Origin: JACVRW01 sp963814095
GTDB taxonomy: Bacteria > Actinomycetota > Thermoleophilia > Solirubrobacterales > Thermoleophilaceae
DNA length: 64,000 nucleotides
NCBI GenBank assembly: GCA_963814095.1
Contig: CAWFBT010000016.1
Coordinates: forward strand, 62,001-126,000
Direction: 5' to 3'
Program-made: the position numbers and the translations under genes
Part shown: piece by piece, positions 17,975-25,346 of the stretch
Numbering within the stretch: position 1 is the stretch's first letter
Layout: each line of letters opens with the position of its first letter
The notes under the pieces: generated by a model
Databases searched by the model: none
What the model was told of the DNA's origin: nothing
The model's input: the letters and a program-made list of their open reading frames with translations, nothing else

Positions 17975-18886
17975 CTAGACCGCCTCGGCGTCCAGGCCGC
18001 GCGTGAAGTAGGGCACTTGGTAGTGGCCGACCGCGTCGAACCAGCGCTTCGCGTGCAGGCCGCGGCGGAGGTCGCAGTCGGCGACGAGCATGCCCTCCTC
18101 GCCGTACAGCGGGCCTGCGATCACCTCGCCCCACTCGGGGTCGACGATCACGGCGCCGCCGTCGCCGAAGCTCTCCCGGTCGGGAAGCTCCAGCGGGAAG
18201 TCGCCCGGGAAGGCGGAGCGCGGGATGTACTGCGGTGCCGACACCACGAACGCTCCTGACTCGATCGCGATGTGGCGCATGCTCGCCTGCCAGCCATCCG
18301 AATCGTCGGCCGTGGGGGCGAGCCAGATCTGCGGCCCGCCCTGGTAGACGGCCCAGCGCGCCAGGGGCATGCGGTTCTCCCAGCAGATGAGCCCGCCGAT
18401 CCGGCCGACCGGGGTCTCCGTCACGGCCAGGTCGTCGCCGGGGCCGATGCCGTGGAACAGGCGCTCCTGATGGGTCGGCATCAGCTTGCGGTGCTTCCAC
18501 AGGAGCCCGTCCGGACCGATCAGGAGCAGCGCGTTGTAGAGCGTCCCGGGCCGCTCCGGCTCGCGCTCGTTGACACCGATCGCGCAATGCAGATCGTGCT
18601 CGCGGCAAGCCTGCGCCAGGCGCTCGACCACCGGCCCCGGGACCTCGACCGAGCTCTCCCACATGCGCTCCCAGAGCTCGTCGCTGCCGCCGAAGGTCGC
18701 CGCCTGGTGCGCCCACGCGTTCGAGGGATAGAGAGAGATGAAGGTTTCCGGCAGCACCGCCAGCCGGGCGCCGGCGGCGGCCGCGTCGCCGAGGAGGCCG
18801 ATCGTCTTGTCGACGGTGGCGTCGGCGTCGAGGATCACCGGGGTGGCCTGGATGGCGGCCACCCGGACAGTCGGGAACTCCGTCAT
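17975..18886 (-). CDS. nitrilase-type carbon-nitrogen hydrolase
   Basis: The 303-residue protein has the nitrilase-superfamily triad: Glu47 in LPETFI, Lys134 in HRKLMPTH and Cys168 in GLICWEN. The CWEN context, TFISLYPS near the active site and a length near 300 favour a true nitrilase (nitrile to acid plus ammonia) over an amidase or carbamoylase. A TACGAT box 10 nt upstream of the ATG, on the minus strand, fits the leaderless pattern. It is divergent from the split glycosyltransferase gene across a tandem repeat. Confidence 0.9.
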   Translation of the reverse strand: MTEFPTVRVAAIQATPVILDADATVDKTIGLLGDAAAAGARLAVLPETFISLYPSNAWAHQAATFGGSDELWERMWESSVEVPGPVVERLAQACREHDLHCAIGVNEREPERPGTLYNALLLIGPDGLLWKHRKLMPTHQERLFHGIGPGDDLAVTETPVGRIGGLICWENRMPLARWAVYQGGPQIWLAPTADDSDGWQASMRHIAIESGAFVVSAPQYIPRSAFPGDFPLELPDRESFGDGGAVIVDPEWGEVIAGPLYGEEGMLVADCDLRRGLHAKRWFDAVGHYQVPYFTRGLDAEAV

Positions 18887-18903
18887 CGCATCCGCGATCG
18901 TAT

Positions 18904-18989
18904 CGGCGGAGCACCCGGCTCGGCCGGGTGCGCAGCTTCTCCATCCTCCGGCGGAGCACCCGGCTCGGCCGGGTGCGCAGCTTCTCCAT
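18904..18989. repeat. two tandem 41-bp copies (period 45) with an internal hairpin
   Basis: An identical 41-base unit occurs at 18904-18944 and 18949-18989. Each copy holds the inverted repeat CACCCGGC-TCG-GCCGGGTG, an 8-bp stem with a 3-nt loop. The repeats fill the divergent interval between the nitrilase and the glycosyltransferase gene. On the minus strand each encodes MEKLRTRPSRVLRR, probably incidental. It may be a REP-like dispersed repeat or a regulatory element. Confidence 0.7.
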
Positions 18990-18994
18990 ATCCT
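18989..18994 (+). promoter_or_regulatory. TATCCT -10-like box before GTG 19003
   Basis: TATCCT begins at the last base of the second repeat and ends 8 nt before GTG 19003, with no ribosome binding site between. It supports 19003 as the start of the glycosyltransferase. Confidence 0.4.
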
Positions 18995-19002
18995 CCCGTC
19001 GC

Positions 19003-19983
19003 GTGCCGTTCACGATCGCACAGGTCACCCCGTGGCCATGGGAGAAGCATCACGAGGTCAACCGCTTCGTCGAGAACCTCTCGAACGAGTTGTGCGCGCG
19101 CGGCCACCGCGTCGTCGTGATCGCCCCGTCCGACTCACGCGAGCTCGTCCACGAGGGCAGGGAGAAGGTCGATGCGCTGCGCGACGACCCCGACGCGCTC
19201 TTCGCCGATCCGGGCTGTGCCTCGGTCGTCGCCGTGGGCCAGTCGCTGCCGTTCAAGCGCGGCGGCTCCGTGTCGCTGCCGATCGACGTCTCGCGCACGC
19301 TCGAGGACCTGCTCGACCGCGCCGAGCTCGACTTCGTGCACGTGCACGAGCCGTTCGCGCCGAGCGCGTCGTCCGCCGCGCTGCGCCACTCGCAAGCGCT
19401 CAACGTCGGCACCTTCCACTCGACCACCGAGCGCTTCGTCTCGACGCAGGTCGCGCGCAAGGTCGTCGAGCTGCTCTTCGGCCGCCTCGACGGGCGCACC
19501 GCGAGCTACATCGCCACCCGCGATCTGATCGAGCGCTACTTCCCCGGCAGCTACGAGGTCATCCACCCGGGCGCCGACCTGCTCCAGCGTCCCGAGCCGT
19601 CGGGCGAGCCACCTCGCATCGTGTTCTCGGGTGAGGAGGAGCGCGGCGCGCTGCGCCTCTTTCTGCGCGCTCTGCGGCGCCTCCCCGTCGAGCCCGACTG
19701 GCAGGCGACGATCTGGCTGCGCGATCCCGCCTCGGGCCCGGCGGTGACGCTGCCGCGCCGGATCCGTGACCGGGTGAGCGATGGCAGGGCCCGCCGACGG
19801 CTCCGAGGCCCAGCACCTGTCGCGCGCGACGATCGCCGTCGCCGCCTCGAGCGGCGCGGCGCCGGCACCGCAGCTCGTCCTGCGGGCGCTGGCGGGCGGG
19901 GCAGTGCCCGTGGTGTCGCGGCTGCCCCAGTACGAGGAGCTCGTGCGCGATGGCGAGCTCGGCCCGCTGTTCGAGCCGCGTGA
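19003..19983 (+). CDS. GT4-family glycosyltransferase, N-terminal part (frameshifted)
   Basis: GTG 19003 gives VPFTIAQVTPWPWEKHHEVN, a typical start of a GT-B glycosyltransferase acceptor domain. FVHVHEPFAPSAS, NVGTFHSTTERF and YEVIHPGADL follow at the domain boundary. After about 19780 this frame turns Arg-rich and stops at 19983. The GT4 donor-site features (IAVAASSGAAPAPQLVLRAL, then GGAVPVVS) continue in the next frame, encoded from 19781. One indel near 19780 therefore splits one gene. The intact product would be a GT4-PHP fusion of about 610 residues ending at 20839. Confidence 0.7.
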   Translation: MPFTIAQVTPWPWEKHHEVNRFVENLSNELCARGHRVVVIAPSDSRELVHEGREKVDALRDDPDALFADPGCASVVAVGQSLPFKRGGSVSLPIDVSRTLEDLLDRAELDFVHVHEPFAPSASSAALRHSQALNVGTFHSTTERFVSTQVARKVVELLFGRLDGRTASYIATRDLIERYFPGSYEVIHPGADLLQRPEPSGEPPRIVFSGEEERGALRLFLRALRRLPVEPDWQATIWLRDPASGPAVTLPRRIRDRVSDGRARRRLRGPAPVARDDRRRRLERRGAGTAARPAGAGGRGSARGVAAAPVRGARARWRARPAVRAA

Positions 19984-20839
19984 CGCGCTCACGCTGGCCG
20001 CCCAGCTCGAGCGGCTGCTCGTCCAGCCTGAGCTCGTGAGCGAGTACGCGACGCGGATCCAGCGCGTGCACCCGGAGCTCGAGTGGTCGCGCGTGGCCGA
20101 CGACTACGAGGCCGTCTACGAGCGCGTCGCAGCGCGTCGCCACTCCACGGACGGGCAGCCCGCGATCCGCAAGCGGCTCGAGAGCCGCGACTTCATCCAC
20201 GTCGACCTGCACATGCACACGGACCACTCGCCCGACTGCGCGACGCCCGTCGACACGCTGCTCGACACCGCCAAGAAGGTCGGGCTCGGCGCGATCGCGA
20301 TCACCGACCACAACGAGGTCTCGGGCGCGCTGGAGGCGCGCGAGCGCGCGGACGGGATCAAGGTGATCGTCGCGGAGGAGGTCAAGACCGCCGACCAGGG
20401 CGAGGTGATCGGGCTCTTCATCGAGGAGAAGATCCCGCGCGGCATGACGCTGCAGGAGACGATCGCCGAGATCCGCAGGCAGGGCGGGCTCGTCTACGTG
20501 CCGCATCCGTTCGACCGCATGCACTCCGTGCCCGACTACGAGCACCTGCTCGACGTGGTCGAGGACATCGACGCGATGGAGGTCTTCAACCCGCGCGTTG
20601 CCTTCTCGGCCTTCAACGAGGAGGCGGCCCGCTTCGCCGCCAAGTACCGGATCGTCGCGGGCGCCGGGTCGGACAGCCACGTGGCTCAGGGGCTCGGCTC
20701 GGTGAAGATCCGGATGCGCGACTTCGACGGGCCGGAGGAGTTCCTCGCATCGCTGCGCGACGCCGACATCGTGCGCAAGAAGCAGTCGCTCCTGTACGTC
20801 CAGGCGCTCAAGTTCATCCAGACGCGCGGCAAGAAGTGA
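19781..20839 (+). CDS. glycosyltransferase C-terminal half fused to a PHP phosphoesterase domain
   Basis: The first 120 residues complete the donor half of the GT4 enzyme begun at 19003. A PHP domain then runs from about 145 to the end. It has HVDLHMHTDHSPDCATP (two-His metal motif), GAIAITDHNEVSGA, VYVPHPFDRMH and a final GAGSDSHVAQGLG, all metal ligands of the polymerase-and-histidinol-phosphatase fold. PHP domains hydrolyse phosphoesters. ATG 19781 is only the first ATG after the probable indel, not a convincing independent start. Confidence 0.75.
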   Translation: MAGPADGSEAQHLSRATIAVAASSGAAPAPQLVLRALAGGAVPVVSRLPQYEELVRDGELGPLFEPRDALTLAAQLERLLVQPELVSEYATRIQRVHPELEWSRVADDYEAVYERVAARRHSTDGQPAIRKRLESRDFIHVDLHMHTDHSPDCATPVDTLLDTAKKVGLGAIAITDHNEVSGALEARERADGIKVIVAEEVKTADQGEVIGLFIEEKIPRGMTLQETIAEIRRQGGLVYVPHPFDRMHSVPDYEHLLDVVEDIDAMEVFNPRVAFSAFNEEAARFAAKYRIVAGAGSDSHVAQGLGSVKIRMRDFDGPEEFLASLRDADIVRKKQSLLYVQALKFIQTRGKK

Positions 20840-20859
20840 TGCGCCGGAGAGGAGCACCC

Positions 20860-21492
20860 GTGGATCCGTCAAATCCATCGGATCAGATGCCCGCTACCGA
20901 CGACGAGATCCGCGAGAAGTACCTCGAGCGGGCGATCAGGGAGCTGAACGGCCTTACCCGCGAGATCCAGGACTGCGAGCACTGCCCGCGCGGCAACCTC
21001 ATGCCTGTGCTCGGGTCGGGCCACCCGCAGGCCGACATCGTGCTGCTCAAGTACGTGCCGATGCCCTCGGAGATCGAGGAGGGCGTCGCCTTCTACGGCC
21101 GCGCCGGCTCCGCGCTCATGAAGAGCTTCAAGCGACTCGGCATCGACCCGCTCGCGGTCTACGGAACGGTGTTCGTCAAGTGCCCGGTGCATGACACCGA
21201 CGACTCCGCGCCGGAGTGTCGCGCGCGCGTCCTCGACGAGCTGGCGATCGTCCAGCCGCGCATCGTCGTGGTGATGGGCGAGGACGCCGTCGAGGAGCTC
21301 AACATGCTGCACGTGCCGCTCGCGCGTCCGCTCGACTGGACGCCCGGCGAGATTCAGCGGCTCACGCCCACCTGCGACGCGCTGGCCGTGCCGGACATCG
21401 ACCGCTCGCTTGACGACGAGGTTGCGAAGCGCGAGTTCTGGGGCGCGTTCCGCTCGCTCGGCGAGTGGTACGACGACCTGCCTCCGTACTGA
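20860..21492 (+). CDS. divergent uracil-DNA glycosylase-superfamily protein
   Basis: GTG 20860 is preferred because GGAGAGGAG lies 6 nt upstream; ATG 20839, overlapping the previous stop, is the alternative. The product of about 210 residues has CEHCPRGN near residue 38 and a later KCPVH, placed like the iron-sulphur ligands of family 4/5 UDGs. It also has FYGRAGSALMKSFKRLGID and IVVVMGEDAVEELN in UDG order. The active-site motif, normally GEAPG, reads LKYVPMPSE here, so glycosylase activity is doubtful. It is probably cotranscribed with the GT-PHP gene. Confidence 0.65.
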   Translation: MDPSNPSDQMPATDDEIREKYLERAIRELNGLTREIQDCEHCPRGNLMPVLGSGHPQADIVLLKYVPMPSEIEEGVAFYGRAGSALMKSFKRLGIDPLAVYGTVFVKCPVHDTDDSAPECRARVLDELAIVQPRIVVVMGEDAVEELNMLHVPLARPLDWTPGEIQRLTPTCDALAVPDIDRSLDDEVAKREFWGAFRSLGEWYDDLPPY

Positions 21493-21524
21493 TCCGCGCG
21501 GGGCTCACCCCTCCCAGATGATCG

Positions 21525-21566
21525 ATTGAAGAGTTGTGGGGGCCATTGGCCCAGCAAGTCTTCAAT
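21525..21566 (+). terminator. nested hairpin, probable terminator
   Basis: ATTGAAGA at 21525-21532 pairs with TCTTCAAT at 21559-21566, and inside it GGGCC pairs with GGCCC around ATT. No T-tract follows. It lies 33 nt after the UDG-like stop and about 37 nt before the sigma-gene -35 region. A small structured RNA is the alternative. Confidence 0.4.
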
Positions 21567-21602
21567 GGGGGTGGATCAAGCACGCGCGAGTGCGCCCAGG
21601 GG

Positions 21603-21631
21603 TGGACGCACCGGCACTTCTGAGCTATAAT
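21603..21631 (+). promoter_or_regulatory. sigma-70-type promoter of the sigma-factor gene
   Basis: A perfect TATAAT at 21626-21631 has TGGACG (four of six to TTGACA) 17 bp upstream at 21603-21608. It would give a leader of about 33-35 nt before TTG 21672. This is the best consensus promoter in the window. Confidence 0.6.
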
Positions 21632-21656
21632 TTCGATCGTAAGCGAACGATCGAAA
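21631..21656 (+). promoter_or_regulatory. perfect 10-bp palindrome at the sigma-gene transcription start
   Basis: TTTCGATCGT at 21631-21640 is the exact reverse complement of ACGATCGAAA at 21647-21656, with a 6-nt AAGCGA spacer. It begins at the last base of the -10 box, covers the predicted start point and ends at an AAAGG. It can act as an operator or as an RNA hairpin that hides the ribosome site. Confidence 0.55.
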
Positions 21657-21671
21657 GGTACGTTAGCAGCG

Positions 21672-22613
21672 TTGAGTACCACCACACGTAACGTGACCCG
21701 CAGGGCCGCCAATGCCGCCCCTGAGGGCACAGAGACAAAGCGCCAGCGCAAGCGCCGCGAGGTGCACGCCACCGAGGCCAAGGTGGCCGACATCAGCGCG
21801 GACGCGCTGGGGCAGTTCTTCAAGCAGGCATCGAAGTACAAGCTGCTCACCGCCGAGGAAGAGGTCGAGCTCGCCAAGCGGATCGAGCGCGGCGACCTCG
21901 AGGCCAAGGAGCGCATGATCAACGCGAACCTGCGGCTCGTGGTCGCGCAGGCACGTCGCTTCCAGGGCCAGGGCCTGCCGATGGGCGACCTCGTCCAGGA
22001 GGGCATGCTGGGCCTGATTCGCGCAGTCGAGAAGTTCGACTGGCGCAAGGGCTTCAAGTTCTCGACCTACGCGGTCCTCTGGATCAAGCAGTCGATCGGG
22101 CGCGGTCTCGCGAACTCCGGCAGCACGATCAGGATCCCGGTGCACATCGGGCAGCGTGAGCGCAAGGTGAAGAAGCACGAGCGCGAGCTGGCCGTGCAGC
22201 TCGGGCGCCAGCCGACAGTCGACGAGCTCGTCGAGTCCACCGGGCTGCCGGAGGACCAGGTGCGCGAGTCGCTCGAGCTGACGAAGCACCTCGCGAGCCT
22301 CGACCAGGGCGTTGGCGAGGACGGCGAAACCGCACTCGGCGATCTGCTGCCGAGCGAGCGCCCTGAGCCGGAGGAGGAGGTCGTGACCGCCCTGGGCGAC
22401 AGGCGAGTCCGCGAGGTCGTCGGCCGCCTTCCCGAGGACGAGCGCGACGTGATCACGCTGCGCTTCGGGCTGCTCGGCGACGAGCCGGCCTCCACGCGCG
22501 AGGCAGGGACGCGTCTCGGGCTGACGGCCAGGGACGCCAAGCGGCTCGAGGAGCAGGCGCTTCGCCGGCTGGCCGAGAGCGGCGACCTGCAGGAGCTCCG
22601 CCAGGCCGCATAA
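21672..22613 (+). CDS. sigma-70 family RNA polymerase sigma factor (group 2-like)
   Basis: The 313-residue product (start TTG 21672; the exact start is uncertain) has sigma region 1.2-2 (NANLRLVVAQARRFQGQGLP, GDLVQEGMLGLIRAVEKFDW, FSTYAVLWIKQSIGRGLANS), region 3 (QRERKVKKHERELAVQLGRQ) and region 4. Region 2 is close to primary sigma factors, so -10 recognition should be housekeeping-like. In region 4.2 the usual TRERIRQIE recognition helix is replaced by LTARDAKRLEE, so -35 recognition probably differs. The long N-terminal region 1.1 of SigA is missing. Confidence 0.88.
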   Translation: MSTTTRNVTRRAANAAPEGTETKRQRKRREVHATEAKVADISADALGQFFKQASKYKLLTAEEEVELAKRIERGDLEAKERMINANLRLVVAQARRFQGQGLPMGDLVQEGMLGLIRAVEKFDWRKGFKFSTYAVLWIKQSIGRGLANSGSTIRIPVHIGQRERKVKKHERELAVQLGRQPTVDELVESTGLPEDQVRESLELTKHLASLDQGVGEDGETALGDLLPSERPEPEEEVVTALGDRRVREVVGRLPEDERDVITLRFGLLGDEPASTREAGTRLGLTARDAKRLEEQALRRLAESGDLQELRQAA

Positions 22614-22642
22614 GGCGGCCGGCGGGGCCCGCCCTGCCGCGA

Positions 22643-22648
22643 TAGGCT
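22643..22648 (+). promoter_or_regulatory. TAGGCT -10-like box before gene 22656
   Basis: TAGGCT lies 7 nt before ATG 22656, without a ribosome binding site. This is the same arrangement as at 8119, 14061 and 48470. Confidence 0.4.
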
Positions 22649-22655
22649 CAGGCGC

Positions 22656-23078
22656 ATGACCAGCAAGGCGCGTGTCCTTGTGGTCGCGAACCGCACGGCC
22701 GAGTCCCCCGAGCTCCTCGAGGCGCTCCGCGCCCGGACGGTACAGGGCCCCTGTGAGTTCACGCTCCTCGTCCCCTCGACTCCGCACGGTCTCGCCTGGG
22801 CCGCGGACATGCACGCCGGTGGCGAGGAGGCCGAGGAGCATCGCCACGGGTTCGTGGAGGAGCTGCGCCGGGAAGGGTTGGACATGGCCGGCGCGCGGGT
22901 CGGTGATCCCGATGCTCTCGCGGCCATACAGGACGAATGCAATTTCAACGAGTACGACGAGGTGATCGTCTCGACGCTGCCGCTGCACGTGTCGAAATGG
23001 CTGAAGCTCGACCTTCCCAGCAAGGCGAAGGCCGCAACGGGGCTGCCGGTCACGCACGTCGTCGGGAGCGAGGCCTGA
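22656..23078 (+). CDS. conserved hypothetical, Rossmann/USP-like fold
   Basis: The 140-residue soluble protein has alternating strands and helices: ARVLVVANRTAESPELLEAL, then FTLLVPS, then EVIVSTLPLHVSKWLKLDLP, ending THVVGSEA. This is the layout of universal-stress-like nucleotide-binding proteins, but the USP glycine signature is not clear. No enzyme function is assigned. Its stop overlaps the ATG of the next small gene (TGATG), so the two are coupled. Confidence 0.65.
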   Translation: MTSKARVLVVANRTAESPELLEALRARTVQGPCEFTLLVPSTPHGLAWAADMHAGGEEAEEHRHGFVEELRREGLDMAGARVGDPDALAAIQDECNFNEYDEVIVSTLPLHVSKWLKLDLPSKAKAATGLPVTHVVGSEA

Positions 23079-23251
23079 TGGAGCTCGAGGAGCGCGAGGG
23101 AGTCGACCCGGTCATCGAGCGGCGCTGCGCCGAGTGCGGCACCAAGCTGACCGAGCAGGAGATCAAGGCCGCCATCGAGACGAACGGCCCCTTCCTGTGC
23201 ACGGTGCACGCCAACGAGGAGGTCGCGGTCGAGGAGGACGCAGCGGGCTAG
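23078..23251 (+). CDS. small Cys-containing acidic protein, 57 aa
   Basis: ATG 23078 overlaps the previous stop. The product has RRCAECGTKLTEQE, a CxxC knuckle, and a later Cys-x2-His (FLCTVHANE). Together these could bind one zinc as a minimal ribbon. Acidic ends flank it. No family name is known to me. Coupling with the preceding gene argues that it is expressed. Confidence 0.55.
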   Translation: MELEEREGVDPVIERRCAECGTKLTEQEIKAAIETNGPFLCTVHANEEVAVEEDAAG

Positions 23252-23259
23252 GTGACCGC

Positions 23260-23844
23260 CTAGCCGTCGACGTATCGCTGCAGGGTCGGCGCGATCAGCG
23301 CCACCACCTGCTCGGGCTCGGCCGACGCGAGCGGCTCGACGCGCAGCACGTAACGCACCATCGCGAGGCCGAGCATCTGCGAGCCGACCGCCGACGCGCG
23401 GAGCTTCGCGTCCGGGCCTTCGAGGGCGGCGGCGATCCGCGGGACGATCTGGCGCTCGACGAACTCGCGCAGCAGCTCGGGCCGACTGGCGGCCGAGCGC
23501 AGCACCCTGATGATCGGCTCGCCGCTCGCCGGGTTGTCCCAGACCTGCAGGAAGCGAGTGGCGAGCCGCTCGCCGAGGTCGGCGGTGCCCTCGGCCAGCA
23601 CGGCATCGATTGCCGCCGCCGGGTTCACGGGCAGGCGCAGTGACTCCACGAAGAGGCCGCTCTTCGAGCCGAAGTAGTACGAGACGAGCGCCGGGTCCAC
23701 GCCGGCGTCGCGGGCGATCGCCCGCATCGTCGCCCCCTCGTAGCCGTGCTCGGCGAAATGCCCGCGCGCGGCAGCGAGGATCGCCTCGCGGGCCTGCACT
23801 CCGTCCTGGCGCGGTCCGCGCTTCCTCTCCGCTGTTGGTTTCAT
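23260..23844 (-). CDS. TetR-family transcriptional repressor
   Basis: The 194-residue protein has the TetR DNA-binding domain at about 15-65 (REAILAAARGHFAEHGYEGA, then MRAIARDAGVDPALVSYYFG), with the helix-turn-helix and trailing Tyr-Phe. A variable helical ligand domain follows. It is divergent from an MFS efflux transporter, and the interval holds two similar palindromes, one overlapping its own start codon. This predicts autoregulation and substrate-induced derepression of the pump. Confidence 0.92.
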   Translation of the reverse strand: MKPTAERKRGPRQDGVQAREAILAAARGHFAEHGYEGATMRAIARDAGVDPALVSYYFGSKSGLFVESLRLPVNPAAAIDAVLAEGTADLGERLATRFLQVWDNPASGEPIIRVLRSAASRPELLREFVERQIVPRIAAALEGPDAKLRASAVGSQMLGLAMVRYVLRVEPLASAEPEQVVALIAPTLQRYVDG

Positions 23845-23857
23845 CAGATGTTGAAAT
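23838..23857. promoter_or_regulatory. TetR operator candidate 1
   Basis: GTTTCATCAGATGTTGAAAT is a 20-bp imperfect palindrome (GTTTCA-N8-TGAAAT) covering the ATG of the tetR gene. It matches the second site at 16 of 20 positions. Confidence 0.6.
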
Positions 23858-23879
23858 CTAGCGCAAGCTGTGCAAGAGT

Positions 23880-23899
23880 GTTTCAGCAGTTGATGAAAC
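23880..23899. promoter_or_regulatory. TetR operator candidate 2
   Basis: GTTTCAGCAGTTGATGAAAC has perfect 6-bp outer arms with the same N8 spacing as site 1. Its centre is 42 bp, four helical turns, from site 1. It lies 21 nt before the transporter ATG. Confidence 0.65.
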
Positions 23900-23920
23900 T
23901 ACTCGCGTCAGGAGCCTGAG

Positions 23921-25333
23921 ATGTCAGCTGACCGCCGCAAGATCCTCGTGATGATGTGCTTCGCGCTCGCGACCGTGGTGAGCGCGGTCTCCTCCCTCAA
24001 CGTCGCCCTCCCCGACCTCGCTCGGGACACGGGCGCGACTCCAACGGAGCTTCAATGGATCGTCGACGCGTACGCGCTCGTCTTCGCCGGGCTGCTGCTC
24101 CCCGCCGGTGCTCTGGGCGACCGGCTCGGGCGGCGGCGGGTGCTGCTGGCCGGCCTCGCGATCTTCGGCATCGGCGCGGCGATCGCGACGACGGTGAGCG
24201 ACCCTTCGACCCTGATCGCGATCCGCGCCTTCATGGGCCTCGGCGCGGCGCTGATCATGCCGACCACGCTCTCGATCATCACCTCGAACTTCCCGGCCGG
24301 CGAGCGCGACCGCGCCGTCGGCGCCTGGGCGGGCGTCGCCGGCGGCAGCGCCCTGCTCGGGCTGCTTGTCTCGGGCGCGATCCTCGAGGTCGCAAGCTGG
24401 TCCTGGGTCTTCGGCCTGAGCGTCGTGCTCGCGCTGATCGCCTTCGCCGGCTCGATTCGCGTGGTGCCGGGGCATGACGTGCACGCGCCGAAGGCACTCG
24501 ACCCGGTCGGCGGCGCGCTGTCGGCGGTCTCCCTGTCGGCGCTCGTGTGGGCCTTCATCGAGGGCCCGCAGCGCGGCTGGGGCGACTCGCTCGTGGTCGG
24601 TGGCTTCGCCGGCGCTGTGCTGCTCGGCGTCGCCTTCGTCATCTGGGAGCTGCGTCGCTCGGAGCCCATGCTCGACCCGCGCCTCTTCAAGGTGCGTGGC
24701 TTCACGAGCGGCTCGCTGTCGATCTTCGTGCAGTTCTTCGCGGCCTTCGGCCTGATCTTCGTCCTGCTGCAGTTCCTCCAGCTGGTGCTCGGCTACTCGC
24801 CGCTCGAGGCCGGCGCGGCGCTGGCGCCGATGGCGCTCGTGATGATCGTCGTCGCCCCGCGCGTGCCGCGTCTCGTCGAGCGCGTCGGCGTCCGGCCGGT
24901 CGGACCGACGGGACTGGCGCTGATGGCGCTTGGCCTCTTCGTCCTCTCCACCATGGATGCCGGCTCGTCCTACTGGCACCTGCTGGCCGGCGGCCTCGTG
25001 CTCGGCCTGGGCATGGCGCTCGCGACGACACCCGCGACGACGGCGATCGTGGAGTCGCTGCCCGACGAGAAGCAGGGCGTCGCCTCGGCGGTCAACGACG
25101 CGTCGCGCGAGGTCGGCGGGGCGCTCGGCATCGCGGTCCTCGGCAGCGTGCTCGCCGACCACGTCGGAGAGCTCGGCCCCGGCATGGACCCGGCGTCCTT
25201 CGTCGACGGGTTCAGCGCTGCACTCGTGGTCGGAGCGGCCGTCTTGATCGCCGGTGCTCTGATCGTCGCCCTGCGGGCGCCGCGCCGCGCGAGGGTGACC
25301 AGCCCCGCACCCGAGTCCCTGCTCGCCAAGTGA
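23921..25333 (+). CDS. MFS drug efflux transporter, DHA2 (EmrB/QacA) type
   Basis: The 470-residue protein has about 14 membrane helices. MFS motif A (GALGDRLGRRRVLLAG) is at about 64-79, and the early FIVN-like segment is LQWIVDAYALVFAGLLLPAG. A motif C-like GVAGGSALLGLLVSGAI follows. It should export amphiphilic compounds by proton antiport. CAGGAG lies about 8 nt before the ATG. The divergent TetR gene and the two operators between them indicate local control. Confidence 0.92.
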   Translation: MSADRRKILVMMCFALATVVSAVSSLNVALPDLARDTGATPTELQWIVDAYALVFAGLLLPAGALGDRLGRRRVLLAGLAIFGIGAAIATTVSDPSTLIAIRAFMGLGAALIMPTTLSIITSNFPAGERDRAVGAWAGVAGGSALLGLLVSGAILEVASWSWVFGLSVVLALIAFAGSIRVVPGHDVHAPKALDPVGGALSAVSLSALVWAFIEGPQRGWGDSLVVGGFAGAVLLGVAFVIWELRRSEPMLDPRLFKVRGFTSGSLSIFVQFFAAFGLIFVLLQFLQLVLGYSPLEAGAALAPMALVMIVVAPRVPRLVERVGVRPVGPTGLALMALGLFVLSTMDAGSSYWHLLAGGLVLGLGMALATTPATTAIVESLPDEKQGVASAVNDASREVGGALGIAVLGSVLADHVGELGPGMDPASFVDGFSAALVVGAAVLIAGALIVALRAPRRARVTSPAPESLLAK

Positions 25334-25346
25334 CTGTTGCCGAGGG

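Noticed and set aside
18904..18989. Possible CRISPR array
   Set aside because: Only two directly adjacent copies with a 4-nt gap, no variable spacers and no cas genes.
18883..19107. Small minus-strand protein with MEKLRTRPSRVLRR repeats
   Set aside because: The peptide repeat simply translates the tandem DNA repeat; there is no ribosome site or conserved context for a gene.
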